DNA of 64,000 nucleotides from Lampris incognitus. Lineage: Eukaryota; Chordata; Actinopteri; Lampriformes; Lampridae. The stretch is from contig NC_079224.1 in NCBI RefSeq assembly GCF_029633865.1, positions 22,448,404-22,512,403 on the forward strand, in the 5' to 3' direction. The position numbers were made by a program, and so were the translations under genes. The notes beneath the pieces were generated by a model. It had not been told where the DNA came from. It worked only from the letters and a program-made list of their open reading frames with translations, and did not search any database. Shown here in pieces: positions 38,213 to 49,818 of the stretch (positions are counted from its first letter, which is position 1; every line of letters starts with the position of its first letter).

Positions 38213-41208
38213 TCAAACCCTCACACTCCGTAGAAATGGCATCTGAGCCATAGATTCTATTAACCTGTTCACTGACCTCACCACCCTCCCTGTGCGTGTC
38301 CTAACCCGACCATCGCTCTCTACTTGTGTGCGTGAGACAGTGCGAGCTGCAACATCTGTATCGAGTGAGGGTGGGGCCCCTGTGTGCGAATCAGTGTGAG
38401 ATATAACACCTACATCGAGTGAGTGTGATGCCTCTATGTGTGGTGCATGTGTGTTGTGTGGTGCGTGTGTGTTGGGTGGAGTCTGAGCAGTGGCCCCCAC
38501 AGGACTGACTACCAGACTAGATGGAATGAACTCTTCCGCTTCTGCCCACTCAGATCTAGGTGAGTCTCCGAGTGATGAGACTGCTAGCCCCACTGCATCC
38601 CCTGAGACCGTCAGGCCATCTGCACTGTCCTCCTCATTGGACCCTGCGCAGTCAAGCAACTGACTGGTTGTACTGGACTCCTCACCCTGATCTAACTCAG
38701 GAAGGGGCAAGAAGTTGACCTCCAACAAACGGTTCCTGTGCACCACCCTGGTGTGCCCCTCTGCATCCTGAATCTTGTAGATGTGGATATTGGGGTTGAC
38801 ACCGACAACCGTGTACACTCCGTTCTCCCATTTGTCAGCCAACTTTCTCTTCCCTCGCTCACTCTGGTTCGCAACCAAAACACGATCCCCGACAGACAGG
38901 ACAGTGCCCTTGGCATGTCTGTTGTACTGTCGCGCCTGATGCTGCTGCTCAGCCGTGTAGTGCTTCTGAGCGATCTCCATTGCACTCCTTAGACAGGAAA
39001 GCAGAGACTGAGCATAAGAGTCATAATCAACAACGTGAGGGTCATGCAAAACCTGCCTGAACATAACATCCACCGGCAGTCTTGGGACACGCCCATACAT
39101 CAGGAAGAAAGGCGCGTAACCCGTGGTCTCGTGAACAGTGGCATTGTACGCGAGCGTGAGAGAATGGATCTGCTGAGGCCACTGTTGCTTCTGCTGAAGC
39201 GGAAGGGAACGGAGCATATTCCCCATCGTGCGATTAAACCGCTCTGTCCCGCCATTACCCATAGGATGGTAGGCCGTCGTGTGGGACTTCGCTACACCCG
39301 CCAACCTGAGAAGCTCTGCAATCAGGTTGCTCTCAAAGTTTGTGCCCTGGTCAGAATGTATTCTCTCCGGAAACCCGTAAACACAGAATACATGATCCCA
39401 GAGTTTCTTGGCGACCTGCTTCGCTGTCTGATTGGCGCAGGGGAACGCGTGAGCAAGCTTAGTGAAGTGGTCAGTAACCACTAGGACATCGACCGACCGC
39501 TGCTTACTGTCCTCAGCGGACCAGAAATCCATACACACAAGCTGCATCGGTGCGGAGGTTTTAATGCTCTCCAGGGGCGCGCAAGCAGCTGGCTCTGGGG
39601 TCTTCCCAAACACACATCTCCGACAGCATCTGACATATGCTCTGATATCCCTCTCCATGTCAGGCCAATAAAAACGCTGCCTTGCAAGAGAGAGAGTACG
39701 GTCCTGGCCCTGATGACCAGCGTGATCGTGGATGCCAGACAGTGCCTTGTCTTTCAGACTCAGAGGTAAAACATACTGAGACCTCCTCTGCTTGGACACT
39801 GGGTCCTTTGTCCCCCTGTACAAGACACCATCATTGACTTCCAACTTCTCCCACTGTTTCAGCAGCCTGAGGACCTTCTGGTCAGCACCATGCCTCTCAC
39901 GTCTTGATGGCCGCTTCCGAACAGCGACAAAGGGCAACACCTTGGAGATGCAGGGTTCCTGCTCCTGACTCAACCTGAGCTCCTCGGTGGATAACATTGG
40001 CAGTGTATCCTGACCACCCGACAGATGCTGAACGTGCTGGACCAAACTGAGTGCTGTGAATACTGATGCATCAGGCCAGTCACATTTGGCTTGACAAAAA
40101 GCCCTGACCTCAGCTGCATCACAAGCAAACCCAGATCGCGCACTACTCACTGTTTGGGACTGGCAACTGAGTCTGAAAACATCCTGCACAGAGTCCCCCT
40201 CAACCCCGTCGGCTTCCTGAACAAGGGCCGGGTAGGGCTCCCTAAGTAGCCTCTGACTGACGGGCTTGGAAAAAGGGTCGCGACTCAAGGCATCCGCCAC
40301 CACGTTTTTCTTCCCTGGCAGGTGTTTGAGATCGAAAGTGTAAGACGCCAACTTAGACACCCAGCGGATCTCACACGCGTCAAGCTTCGGCTTCGTTAGG
40401 AGATAAGTCAGCGGATTATTATCTGTCCAAACGGTGAAGCTTTGACCCTTCAGCCAGTGGCTGAACTTTTCACAAACACTCCACTTCAGCGCCATGAACT
40501 CCAGTCTATGAGCTGGATACTTACGCTGTGAGGCACTGAGGGACTTGCTTGCAAAACCAACAGGTCTGGCCTTGGACTCTCCTCGGGGCACTTGAGACAG
40601 CACCGCGCCGAGTCCGTCCAAAGACGCATCGACCGACAAAATGAAAGGCACCTCAAAGTCTGGATGGGCAAGCACCACACACTCCAGTAACATCGTCTTC
40701 AACAGATCAAATGCTTCCCCACATTCCACCGTCCAGTCTGCGGAGGTAAGCTTACGGAAGCTGCCATGGGGCTTCTTATCCTTAGCTGACCTCCCCCTCC
40801 TCTTTTGTCCAGCTGTAAGGGCGAACAGGGGCTTAGCCACGGAGGAGCAGTTCGGGAGGAAATGCTGGTAGTAAAATACCATACCAAGGAAAGATTTGAT
40901 CCTACGAACAGAAGGCGTGCACCCATCACCTTCCATGAGATCCTGCACTGTCATGTTGGAGATGACCTCTACTTTGGAGGGATCGACAGACACACCTCCG
41001 CCATCAACCACGTGGCCCAAAAACCGCACCCGCTTCTGCAGCAGATGACACTTCTTCGGAGCCAGTTTCAAGTTGTTCTCCCTCAACCTCTGAAACACAG
41101 TGCGGAGCCTCGACAGAGCCTCAACCTCTGACGGCGCGAAGACAAGAAGATCATCAAGATAGCACAAAAGCTTCGTGAAGTTCAGATCCCCAAAGATCCC
41201 AATCATCA
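38213..41208 (-). CDS. Gypsy pol: RT (part), RNase H, integrase
   Basis: About 1000 residues in one frame. In order: the RT catalytic segment (LCYLDDLLVF), the connection region (RFLGHVVDGG), RNase H (LSVDASLDGLGAVLSQ), the integrase zinc domain (HAGHQGQDRTLSLARQRFYW with a later CRRC), the integrase core (VVTDHFTKLAHAF, SDQGTNFES), and a C-terminal chromodomain-like or tail region rich in serine and proline. The open frame extends a few codons into the adjoining LTR. This is part of a fossil element and has no host function that I can see. Confidence 0.88.
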
Positions 41209-41775
41209 TGATCAAGGAAGGAGCGGGGACACACAGGACTCTATTTGGCCCACCTTGCCATTTATTTTGGATTCAAACCCTTCGACAACCGTCCAGTCCT
41301 CCAGCGGGAGCGGTGTTTCTTACGGACGTGGGGGTCGAAGTTCAACCACTGCCCGGACTCCTCGTGTGCGTTGGAAGGAGAAACCGTCCACGGGACTCCA
41401 ATGTAAGAAAGGATAAACAAGTATTTTATCCCACAGCTTGCAGTATCTTCTTACAGGGATACTCAAGGTTACGTTCTCCTCAACCAGCAAAACTGTCCCA
41501 CGGTAAGAAACACGTCTGGCTCGGCTCGATTGCTGCTTGAGACTCCTCCCACAAAACAAAAATGGCCTCTCCCGCGTTCCGTCTTCCGTGTACCCATAAG
41601 ACCTCTCTCTTAAAGCGACAGTACACGTATATGACGGTCGTTGTAAAACACATAAAAGTAAATAATGACATAAAATAAAATGTAGTAAACACAAATAACA
41701 GCACACAGACAGGATTTGGTGATATTTCATACTCAAACAAAATAAAATAAAAACATTAATTTTAACCTGGTTACA
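41209..41775 (-). repeat. 5' LTR of the 37-42 kb Gypsy element
   Basis: 567 bp; same ends as the other LTR and 9 bp longer (extra bases near 41358). Confidence 0.9.
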
Positions 41776-41960
41776 TATACTAGATGAGAAAAATACAAAC
41801 GAGATCCAAGACATTCCACATTGAAATGGAAAGAAAGAAATGGGGAAAATATTAAGCCACTGCCTGGCACCTACCAGCTCTGAAAACTTTGGACTGACAT
41901 ATTTTCCAAGTCATTCCGGACGATTAGTCCTTGCTGCACCCTAATATTCCAATATCAACA

Positions 41961-42200
41961 TGTCAAGGTGAGGCCGAGCGGAATAAACCGCCGTTCTTGT
42001 AATCCGCTCGTCATGTGTCTGGGAGGTTCGTATCTCAGACTTGCCGTAATCGGTCACGGCCAGAGCGTCCACGGGGTAAGGCATTCATTAGGCCACTGTT
42101 ACGGCCCCAGTGCCGTGTCTTGTGTTATTCCACCGGGACACTTTTATTTTCTTTGTTACTTCCCCTCATCCACTGGATCTTTAACGGGGAACGTAACAGC
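41961..42200 (+). mobile_element. Possible SINE with a tRNA-Ser/Leu-like head
   Basis: GAGGCCGAGCGG followed by CCGCCGTTCTTGTAATCCGC and a GGTTCGTATCTCA block resembles the D-arm, anticodon region and B box of a class II tRNA. The acceptor ends do not pair well, so it is not a functional tRNA gene. The downstream limit is unclear. Confidence 0.4.
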
Positions 42201-42940
42201 CACCCTTACCTGAGGGATAGTGGGTGTAGATCGGTGTAGTGTTCGGGGACTCGTCGTTCTCCAGCGACCCCTCTGGCCCATCTGGGTGCCTGCAACCGAA
42301 AGCATTCTCCCTACGTCTCCTTCGCGGCCTGAAGGTAATGCAAGCCAATCCATGCGAGGCTTCAGCGTGTAAAATAGCGAGAGCAGCCGACTCGAGTTTG
42401 AAGGAAGCTGGTGTTACGACCATCTCCTTCCTGTGGAAACGTGAGCCAGGGGAGTTATTCGACAAGACAGGACATAGACTGACACAGACTTAAGTTCTGC
42501 CTTTAATGTTGAATGTTTATTTGTAGAAGATAAATTGGATTAAATTCACTGAGTGCAACATAATTCAAAGAAAAGTGGTTGTAACGTTTAAAGGCTCATT
42601 ACTTAATAATTGCCAGCGATCCACATTTCATGAATTAAAATTATTTAATTAGCAGCTCAAGTTGGTTCCTTTTACAACTGGCACTTGTTGGGATGAGAAC
42701 CAATTATCTGGGAGATGCCCACACACTACCTTTCTACAGTACCTGTTTTTCTCAGCAACCTCTGAGGAGGAGTAAAAAAAATATCCCCCATGTGGCGAGT
42801 AGATCAAGCCTCCCATGAAGTTTGTCATGACAGTCTCAGCTCATGTAGAATGCCTAAACACACCTGGTGTAGAACATCTCGGTCTGAAACCCTATTCAGA
42901 GGTTTACTGCAGCACAACCACAGTAACAGCTAGTACAAAT
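42201..42940. other. Non-coding region
   Basis: No recognised gene. The GC-rich part near 42200-42460 may be the body of the preceding repeat. Confidence 0.4.
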
Positions 42941-43092
42941 ACAATTTGGTCATTTAGCAGGTGCTTTTATCCAAAGCGGCAATATTATGAGATGGTGTTT
43001 GGGTTATGTGCTCAAGAGCACTATTGTTATGGCAATGATCGTCAAGTGTCCTGGCCCTTTCAGGTGCTCTAACCACTGGGCTACCTACCATC
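42941..43092 (-). mobile_element. SINE-like repeat with tRNA-like head
   Basis: On the minus strand GGTAGCCCAGTGGTTAGAGC (a tRNA-like A-box region) leads to the end GGATAAAAGCACCTGCTAAA, the same type of end as at 24540. It is short, with no clear target duplication. Confidence 0.55.
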
Positions 43093-43525
43093 CAGTATTC
43101 AATCTTTATGATGGATTTCACCAATGATGATGTGTAATCATACAGTAGTTTGAATCTAGTATCAAGTGCTACTTTCATTGATATTTTTCTGATTTAAATC
43201 TGGCAGCTTGCCTGCTCTGTGTGCATGACGTGGTTCCACTCAGAAGTGTCTCAGTATGACGCAGAGGGAATTCAATATTCAGTGAAGTCAAGAGTGGAAG
43301 TGCTGTCTCCGCAGTTAAAAAGGATAAACTCGGGTAGGTATAATATGTATATCATTAAGCCCCTTGACACAAGGAAAAATGACTTCCTCTCACTGACAGA
43401 ACTATAAGACTCTAACACAAACATTCTATCAACAGGCGGCATTGGAATGTTTCCCGAGCCCTACTACAGCCTTGTGTTGTGGAATGGAGCCTGTCACTTT
43501 TGCCAAGTGTAATATTTATTTGATT

Positions 43526-43529
<4 letters not shown>
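43093..43529. other. Non-coding region
   Basis: No feature recognised before the TA repeat. Confidence 0.45.

Positions 43530-43554
<25 letters not shown>
43530..43554. repeat. (TA)n microsatellite at a Tc1 insertion point
   Basis: About 12 TA units directly before the left end of the Tc1 element, which targets TA. Confidence 0.9.
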
Positions 43555-43556
<2 letters not shown>

Positions 43557-45134
43557 CTGCTCAAAAAAATAAAGGGAATACCTAAAAACACAATATAGAC
43601 CTCGATGAATGAAATATTTCAGCTGAAAATCTTTATTTATTAGACAGAGGAATGTGTTTAGAGCAAAATAACCTAAGAATGATCAATGGAAATCAAAATC
43701 ATTAGCCCATTAAGGTCTGGATTCAGAATCATACTCAAAATCAAAGTGGAAAATGAGAACATAGGCTGATCCAACTTCTGTGGAAATTCTTCAAGACGAT
43801 TCAAAATGAGGCTCAGTAGTGTGTGTGGCCTCCACGTGCCTGTATGCATTCCCTACAACGTCTGGGCATGCTCCTGATGAGACGACGGATGGTCTCCTGA
43901 GGGATCTCCTCCCAGACCTGGATCAGGGCATCGGTCAACTCCTGGACAGTCTGTGGTGCGACATCGCGTTGGCGGATGGTACGAGACATGATGTCCCAGA
44001 GGTGCTCGATTGGATTCAGGTCTGGGGAACGTGCAGGCCAGTCCATAGCATCAATGCCCTCGACATACAGGAACTGCTGACACACTCTGGCCACATGAGG
44101 ACGAGCATTGTCATGCATGAGCAGGAACCCAGGGCCCACTGCACCAGCATATGGTCTGACAATGGGTCTGAGGATCTCATCCCGGTACCTAATGGCAGTC
44201 ATGGTACCTCTGGCTAGCACGTAGAGGTCTGTGCGGCCCTCCAAGGATATGCCTCCCCAGACCATCACTGACCCACCGCCAAACCGGTCATGCTGGAGGA
44301 TGTTGCAGGCAGCAGAACGTTCTCCACAGCATCTCCAGACTCTCTCACGTCTGTCACATGTGTTCAGTGTGAACCTGCTCTCATCTGTGAAGAGCACAGG
44401 GCGCCAATGGCGAATCTGCCAACCAAGATGTTCTCTGGCAAAGGTCAATCGGGCTACACGGTGTTGGGCTGTGAGCACAGGCCCCAATTGTGGACGTCGG
44501 GCCCTCATACCATCCTCATGCATTCTGTTTCTCACTGTTTGAGCAGGAACCTGCACATTAGTGGCCTGTTGAAGGTCGTTTTGTAGGGCTCCGGCAGTGC
44601 TCCTCCTGTTCCTCCTTGCACAAAGGACCAGATAGCGGTCCTGCTGCGGGGTTGTTGTCCTCCTGCGGCCCCCTCCACGTCTCCTGGTGTACTGGCCTGT
44701 CTCCTGGTACCTCCTCCATGCTCTGGACACTGTGCTGGGAGACACATCAAATCTTCTTGCCACCGCACGCATTGATGTGCCATCCTGGATGAGCTGCACT
44801 ACCTGAGCAACTTCTGTAGGTTGCAGATACCGCCTCATGCCACCTCTAGTGGTGAGGGCACTAGCACAATGAAAAACTAACCAAAGATCGGCCAGAAAAG
44901 ATGAGGACAGGAAAATGGTTTGTGGCCACCACCTGCAAATCCATTCCTTTTATAGGGGTTGTCTTGCAAATTGTCTAATTTCCACCAGGTGGAAATTAGA
45001 CAATTTACCAACAGGTGAAATTGATTCACAAATCAGTGTTGCTTCCTAACTGGACAGGTTGATATCTCAAAAGTGTGATTTTCTTGGAGCTACATTGCAT
45101 TGCTTATGTGTTCCCATTATTTTTTTGAGCAGTG
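43555..45134 (-). mobile_element. Tc1/mariner transposon (DD34E), copy 2
   Basis: 1580 bp with the same terminal repeats as the element at 8078-9644 but in the opposite orientation. The right TA is at 45135-45136; the left one lies in the TA microsatellite. It carries an uninterrupted transposase gene. Near identity to copy 1 points to recent activity of the family. Confidence 0.95.
43813..44838 (-). CDS. Tc1-type transposase, 341 aa, apparently intact
   Basis: The protein has an N-terminal helix-turn-helix (about residues 5-45), a basic GRPR-like hook (RRRGGGRRR, 52-60), a second DNA-binding part, and a DDE core with D152, D243 and E278 (34 residues between the last two, DD34E). The C-terminus ends [11 protein letters not shown]. 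It would cut and paste DNA at TA sites in the nucleus, acting on the terminal repeats of this and the other copy. The ATG lies where family members start, and no stop or frame change is visible. Whether it is expressed is unknown. Confidence 0.92.
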   Translation of the reverse strand: MRRYLQPTEVAQVVQLIQDGTSMRAVARRFDVSPSTVSRAWRRYQETGQYTRRRGGGRRRTTTPQQDRYLVLCARRNRRSTAGALQNDLQQATNVQVPAQTVRNRMHEDGMRARRPQLGPVLTAQHRVARLTFAREHLGWQIRHWRPVLFTDESRFTLNTCDRRERVWRCCGERSAACNILQHDRFGGGSVMVWGGISLEGRTDLYVLARGTMTAIRYRDEILRPIVRPYAGAVGPGFLLMHDNARPHVARVCQQFLYVEGIDAMDWPARSPDLNPIEHLWDIMSRTIRQRDVAPQTVQELTDALIQVWEEIPQETIRRLIRSMPRRCRECIQARGGHTHY

Positions 45135-45136
45135 TA

Positions 45137-45974
45137 TATATGTACATATTTTTGGTTACTTTTTGTAAATAAACTCCCTTTTTGTTATACATTTTTCTCA
45201 TCTGCCTCCTACTTCATCATCTCTGTGGTCAGACTTCTGACAAGGAGTTTAAATAAAATGTCAGGAAATCTATTTCCACAATAGGTCTGCTACTGAAAGA
45301 ATATGGACTGCTTGCAATTCACAATCATACCTTGTATTTAGGGGCCAGGCAGCTCAGCTGCCGGTCCCTCTTGTTGTTGCCAATATTCTGCTTCTGATTC
45401 TTCTTGGAAATCTGCCTTCCCATTCATGAAAAATCACCAATTTTGCACATAGCTCCAAGCTCAACAGGCATTGTGGGCCAATAGTCCTGATGGTGGCGCT
45501 ACAGTAACTATTTAAAGCTTAAAACTTTGAAAATCCAGCCATATGTGCTATCCCTTTGCAACCACCACCAAAATGTAGGCCCAAGTTAGCAGAAACCTTC
45601 ATATGCTTTGAGCTGGCATGAATTATGAAGTCCATCACTCAGGTTTTACAGTTTTTGAGAAACTGTCTGCTCCCACACTTTTTGGTCAATTCACACCACA
45701 TTTGCTACACTGCATCTCCGGAGACTGTCCTCCACAAACTCTCCATCCAGGATTTTTGACATATCAAAAATAGAGCCCACAATGCATCAAAAATGTTTTA
45801 CTGTAAACGGTGCAGTATGCAGCTACTGCAAATTCTCGCTCTATAATCTCCGATGTTTGTTTCATGACATGGTAAATGTAGCATGCCATTTTTCAGAATT
45901 TTATCTCAAAAACTGAATTCTGTCCTTATGTAAACTATTGCTTTAGATGCAGAAGAAATGCACAACCCTATAGA
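45137..45974. other. Repeat-like non-coding sequence
   Basis: No coding region. The wording of the segment after 45340 (GGGGCCAGGCAGCTCAGCTG, later TTGAGAAACTGTCTGCTCCC) is reminiscent of dispersed fish repeats, but I cannot place it in a family. Confidence 0.35.
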
Positions 45975-46640
45975 ATCAGAATGGGTTTTTATTGCCAGGT
46001 AAGTTTACACATACTAGGAATTTGTTTTAACAGTGGTGCATAACACTAAAATAGACAACAGTAGACAAGGTGCAAAAAAGACAGGGCAATGAAAAAGGCA
46101 GGACAGTGCAAAAACTTGAAAGAGCAATATATGCAATGTAGGCCTATGTACAACATGTGCAGGGTGATGTGTGCGATGTAGTCCTATATGCTACACTGTA
46201 CAGTGAAGTGCAGTGGTGCTGCAGGGTCAAGGTCAGAGTTTGGGTTCGGGGGAGGGGGGGCGCTTGTAGAAGTCTGCTTGCAATCGGGAAGAAGCTGTTT
46301 TGGTCCTGGGGGGAGTGGCTGAAAGAGTTTGACTGGGGTGGCAGGGCCCTGCAGGTTGCAGGTCCAGAAGGGATGGCAGGCTGCTGCCGATAACCCTCTG
46401 AGCAGAGCATGTGACAGGCTGCACCCTGGCCTTGTCCTTAGCTGTGGCGGAGATGTTCCAGATGGTGCTGGAGGAGGTGAGGATGGATTCAGTGATGGAG
46501 GTGTAGAAGTGCACCATCATTGTCTTTGGCAGGTTGAACTTCTTCAGCTGCCTCGGGAAGTACATCCTCTGTTGTGCCTTCTTGGTGAAGGATGGTAACA
46601 GCGAGTGAGTTTGTGTATTTGTGGGCTTTCCTGTCTCCTG
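45975..46640 (-). mobile_element. LINE 3'-end fragment
   Basis: On the minus strand, 46610-46240 encodes the end of a non-LTR reverse transcriptase (KKAQQRMYFPRQLKKFNLPK, then VHFYTSITESILTSSSTIWN), followed by a 3' untranslated end that finishes with ACCTGGCAATAAAAACCCAT. The frame changes near the C-terminus. It belongs to a clade different from the L2 at 27 kb; I would place it only as a LINE. Confidence 0.7.
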
Positions 46641-46925
46641 GGTTGCCACAACATGCAAACCTGGTGATTGCCTAAGTCGTACTGTGAAGTCATCTTGGGC
46701 TTTTCACTTGGCACATTGCTCAACAAGCTCATGAATTGCCCTTGGTGTCTAAGATTGAGTTCAAGCCTTGAGGGATGCAGAACAAACATGCGAATGCCTA
46801 CTCGGGCATTGTGCTGTGGACTCGAGATATGATTTTAAAGATATTTTTTAATTCATTTGTCTTATTCCTCTCCTCCTCAGAATGCTTGATTTCTTGAAAT
46901 TTACTAAATCAAGTACTCGTGAAAA
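46641..46925. other. Non-coding spacer
   Basis: Nothing recognised. Confidence 0.4.
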
Positions 46926-47031
46926 ACAAAGGCTGTCATAGATGGATATATACTACTATATATATCCTCGTCTACAAATCGTTAAAAAATTGCTAATCAA
47001 TAATCAATGAAAACCAAAAGCTGTCATAGAT

Positions 47032-47099
<68 letters not shown>

Positions 47100-47400
47100 C
47101 TAGAATAATCTATAATTGGTTTCAGGTGTCTGTCAATTATTGGCAAAGTTATTGATCTAAACACTGATATTTGTTTTTTAATTTCTTGAATCTAAAAAAA
47201 AATCCTAATCAATAATGAAAACTAAAAGCTGTCATAGGTGGATATATATTACTAGAATAATCTGCAATTGGTTTGAAGTGTCTTTGTCAAATATTGGCAA
47301 AGTTATTGATCTAAACACATTTAAGTGTGTTTTTTATTGATTTCTTGAATTTTAAAAAATTGCTAATCAATGAAAACCAAAAGCTGTCATAGATGTATAT
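46926..47400. repeat. AT-rich tandem repeat, about 200-bp unit, with (TA)n
   Basis: The motif AAAGCTGTCATAGATGGATA recurs near 46930, 47021, 47226 and 47380. It is each time followed by TA repeats and TTACTAGAATAATCT, and later by ATTGGCAAAGTTATTGATCT and TTGCTAATCAATGAAAACC. One unit has a pure TA run of about 60 bases (47034-47096). A Tc1 element sits at its right end. Confidence 0.85.
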
Positions 47401-47618
47401 ACAGTGCATCCAGAAAGTATTCACACCCCATCTCTTTCTCCACATTTTGTTATGTTACAGCCTTATTCCAAAATGGATTCAATTCCTTTTTTTTCTCATC
47501 AATCTACATACAATACCCCATAATGACAAAGCGAAAAAGGTTTTGTAGAAATTTTTGCAAATTTATTAAAAATAAAAAACGGAAATATTGCATGTACATA
47601 AGTATTCACACCCTTTAC

Positions 47619-48659
47619 TCAGTACTTGGTTGAGGCACCCTTGGCAGCGATTACAGCCTCAGGTCTTCTTGGGTATGAAGCTACAAGCGTGGCACACCTA
47701 TATTTGTGGTATTTCTCCCATTCTTCTCCGCAGATCCTCTCGAGCTCTGTAAGGTTAGATGGGGAGCGTCGCTGCACAGCTATTTTCAGGTCTTTCCAGA
47801 GATGTTCAATGGAGTTCAAGTCTGGGCTCCGGCTGGGCCACTCAAGGACATTCACAGACTTGTCCCGAAGCCACTCCTTCATTTTCTTGGCTGTGTGCTT
47901 AGGGTCGTTGTCGTGTTGAAAGGTAAACCTTCGCCCCAGTCTGAGGTCCTGAGCGCTCTGGAGCAGGTTTTCATCAAGGATCTCTTTGTACTTTGCTCCA
48001 TTCATCTTTCCCTCGATCCTGACTAGTCTCCCAGTTCCTGCTGCTGAAGAACATCCCCACAGCATGATGCTGCCACCACCATGCTTCACTGTAGGGATGG
48101 TATGAGCAAGGTGATGAGAGGTGCCTGGTTTCCTCCAGACGTGACGTTTGGCATTCAGGTCAAAGAGTTCAATCTTGGTTTCATCAGACCAAAGAATCTT
48201 ATTTCTCATGGTCTGAGAGTCCTTTAGGTGCTTTCTGGCAAACTCCAAGTGGGCTGTCATGTGCCTTTTACTGAGCAGAGGCTTCCGTCTGACCACTCTA
48301 CCATAAAGGCCTGATTGGTGGAGTGCTGCAGAGATGGTTGTCCTTCTGGAATGTTCTCCCATCTCCACAGAGGAACGCTGGAGCTCTGTCAGAGTGACCA
48401 TCGGGTTCTTGGTCACCTCCCTGACCAAGGCCCTTCTCCCCCGATTGCTCAGTTTGGCTGGGCTGCCAGCTCTAGGAAGAGTCCTGGTGGATCCAAACTT
48501 CTTCCATTTACGAATGATGGAGACCACTGTGCTCTTCGGGACCTTCAAAGCTGTAGAAATGTTTTGTACCCTTCCCCAGATCTGTGCCTCGATACAATCC
48601 TGTCTTGGAGGTCCACAGACACTTCCTTTGACTTCATGGCTTGGTTTCTGCTCTGACAT
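47619..48659 (-). pseudogene. Tc1-type transposase with a disrupted N-terminus
   Basis: 346 residues. From about residue 35 onward it is a typical Tc1 transposase with the helix VPKSTVVSIIRKWKK, a GRPR-like hook, and D159 (LWSDETKIELF), D250 (FQHDNDPKH) and E285 (SPDLNSIEHLW), giving DD34E spacing. The first part (SVCGPPRQDCIEAQIWGR) makes sense only in another frame, where it reads like VDLQDRIV plus a helix. A frameshift near the start has therefore destroyed the first helix-turn-helix. The element could not move by itself. Confidence 0.88.
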
Positions 48660-49141
48660 GCACTGTCAACAGTGGGACCTTATATAGACAGGTGTGTGCC
48701 TTTCCAAATCATGTCCATTTAACTGAATGTACTACGGGTGGACTCTAATCAAGATGTGGAAACATCTCAAGGGTGATCAATGAAAACAGGATGAACCTGA
48801 GCTCAATTTTGAGTGTCATAGCAAAGGGTGTGAATACTTATGTACATGCAATATTTCAGTTTTTTATTTTTAATAAATTTGCAAAAATGTCTACAAAACC
48901 TTTTTCACTTTGTCATTATGGGGTATTGTGTGTAAATTGATAAGAAAAAAAGGAATTTAATCTATTTTGGAATAAGGCTGTTGTGGTGGTCACGTATTGG
49001 GGATAGAATTCACCCCAGGAACTAAGGGTTAAGTCAGGGTTGCCCTGGCAGATTAACGCATGGTTAAGTTATGGTTGTTCAGCCAGTTTTCTGGTTATTC
49101 TTGCCGCCTCCGCTCAGTCGAGCTGTGGTTTTGTTGTCTCT

Positions 49142-49333
49142 GATTTACCGTGGATTAAAGAAAGTAACGCCGTTGCAATTAAACTGCCGGAGTTTTGGGA
49201 GTCTTCCGCGGCTACATGGTTCGCGCAGGCTGAGGCACAGTTCGCGCTCAGAGACATAACAGCAGACGAGACCAGGTACTACTACGTAGTGGCAGCGCTG
49301 GAGTGCGCTACGGCTTCCAGGATAAGCGGTTTC
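49142..49333 (+). pseudogene. Gypsy gag remnant
   Basis: About 60 residues (IKLPEFWESSAATWFAQAEA, then LRDITADETRYYYVVAALEC) match the start of Gypsy gag proteins that bear this LTR type. The Copia LTR follows immediately. Fossil element part. Confidence 0.75.
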
Positions 49334-49623
49334 TGTTGAGATATGACACCAGTGTATTTGTATGACTATGTGTTACGTGTACTATTATTTTGTTTACGAC
49401 TTTGTTTGTCCACAAGTGGGCGGTGTTGCGCTTGCATGCGCGGATTGATTACGTCACTGAGACGCTGTTCATTTTCTTCTTCTCCCAAAACGACCGAATA
49501 AACGAAGGCTGCATTTTTCCCTCCAGCAGAAGTTCGATAGTCAATACAATTCTTTATAACTGTTTAATAATCCACTTCATCTGCGCAGGGATAGACATAA
49601 AGTATTAGTCTAGTCTTATAACA

Positions 49624-49641
49624 GGTTATGGGCCCAGATAA
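49624..49641 (+). other. Copia primer-binding site (half-tRNA type)
   Basis: GGTTATGGGCCCAG matches the complement of the anticodon arm of initiator methionine tRNA. This is the half-tRNA priming site known from Drosophila copia. Confidence 0.75.
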
Positions 49642-49818
49642 CGTTGGATTATTTAGTAGTTTGATAAAAGAAGTACACGAAGTGTGATAACCTCGGATGG
49701 CGGGATGCGCGCAGGTTAGCACAGAGTAGCAAGTTAGCAAGTGTGAAGCTAGTTAGCATCGAGAGAGGCTATCGGGAAGCTAACGGAACGCTAAGCTAAG
49801 CTAACGCTACCTAGGGAG

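Larger units (their letters stand above)
37353..41775 (-). mobile_element. Gypsy-type LTR retrotransposon, broken
   Basis: A fossil Gypsy element on the minus strand. Parts present: 5' LTR (41209-41775), the second half of reverse transcriptase, RNase H, integrase and C-terminal region (38213-41208), and 3' LTR (37353-37910). The expected upstream parts of such an element are not seen, so it is broken, with at least one break. The LTRs differ by about five single bases and one 9-bp length change, so it is young. I see no clear target-site duplication. Confidence 0.9.

Noticed and set aside
37340-41790. A target duplicate for the 37-42 kb Gypsy element
   Set aside because: Left flank ATCATCA and right flank TATACTA do not match.
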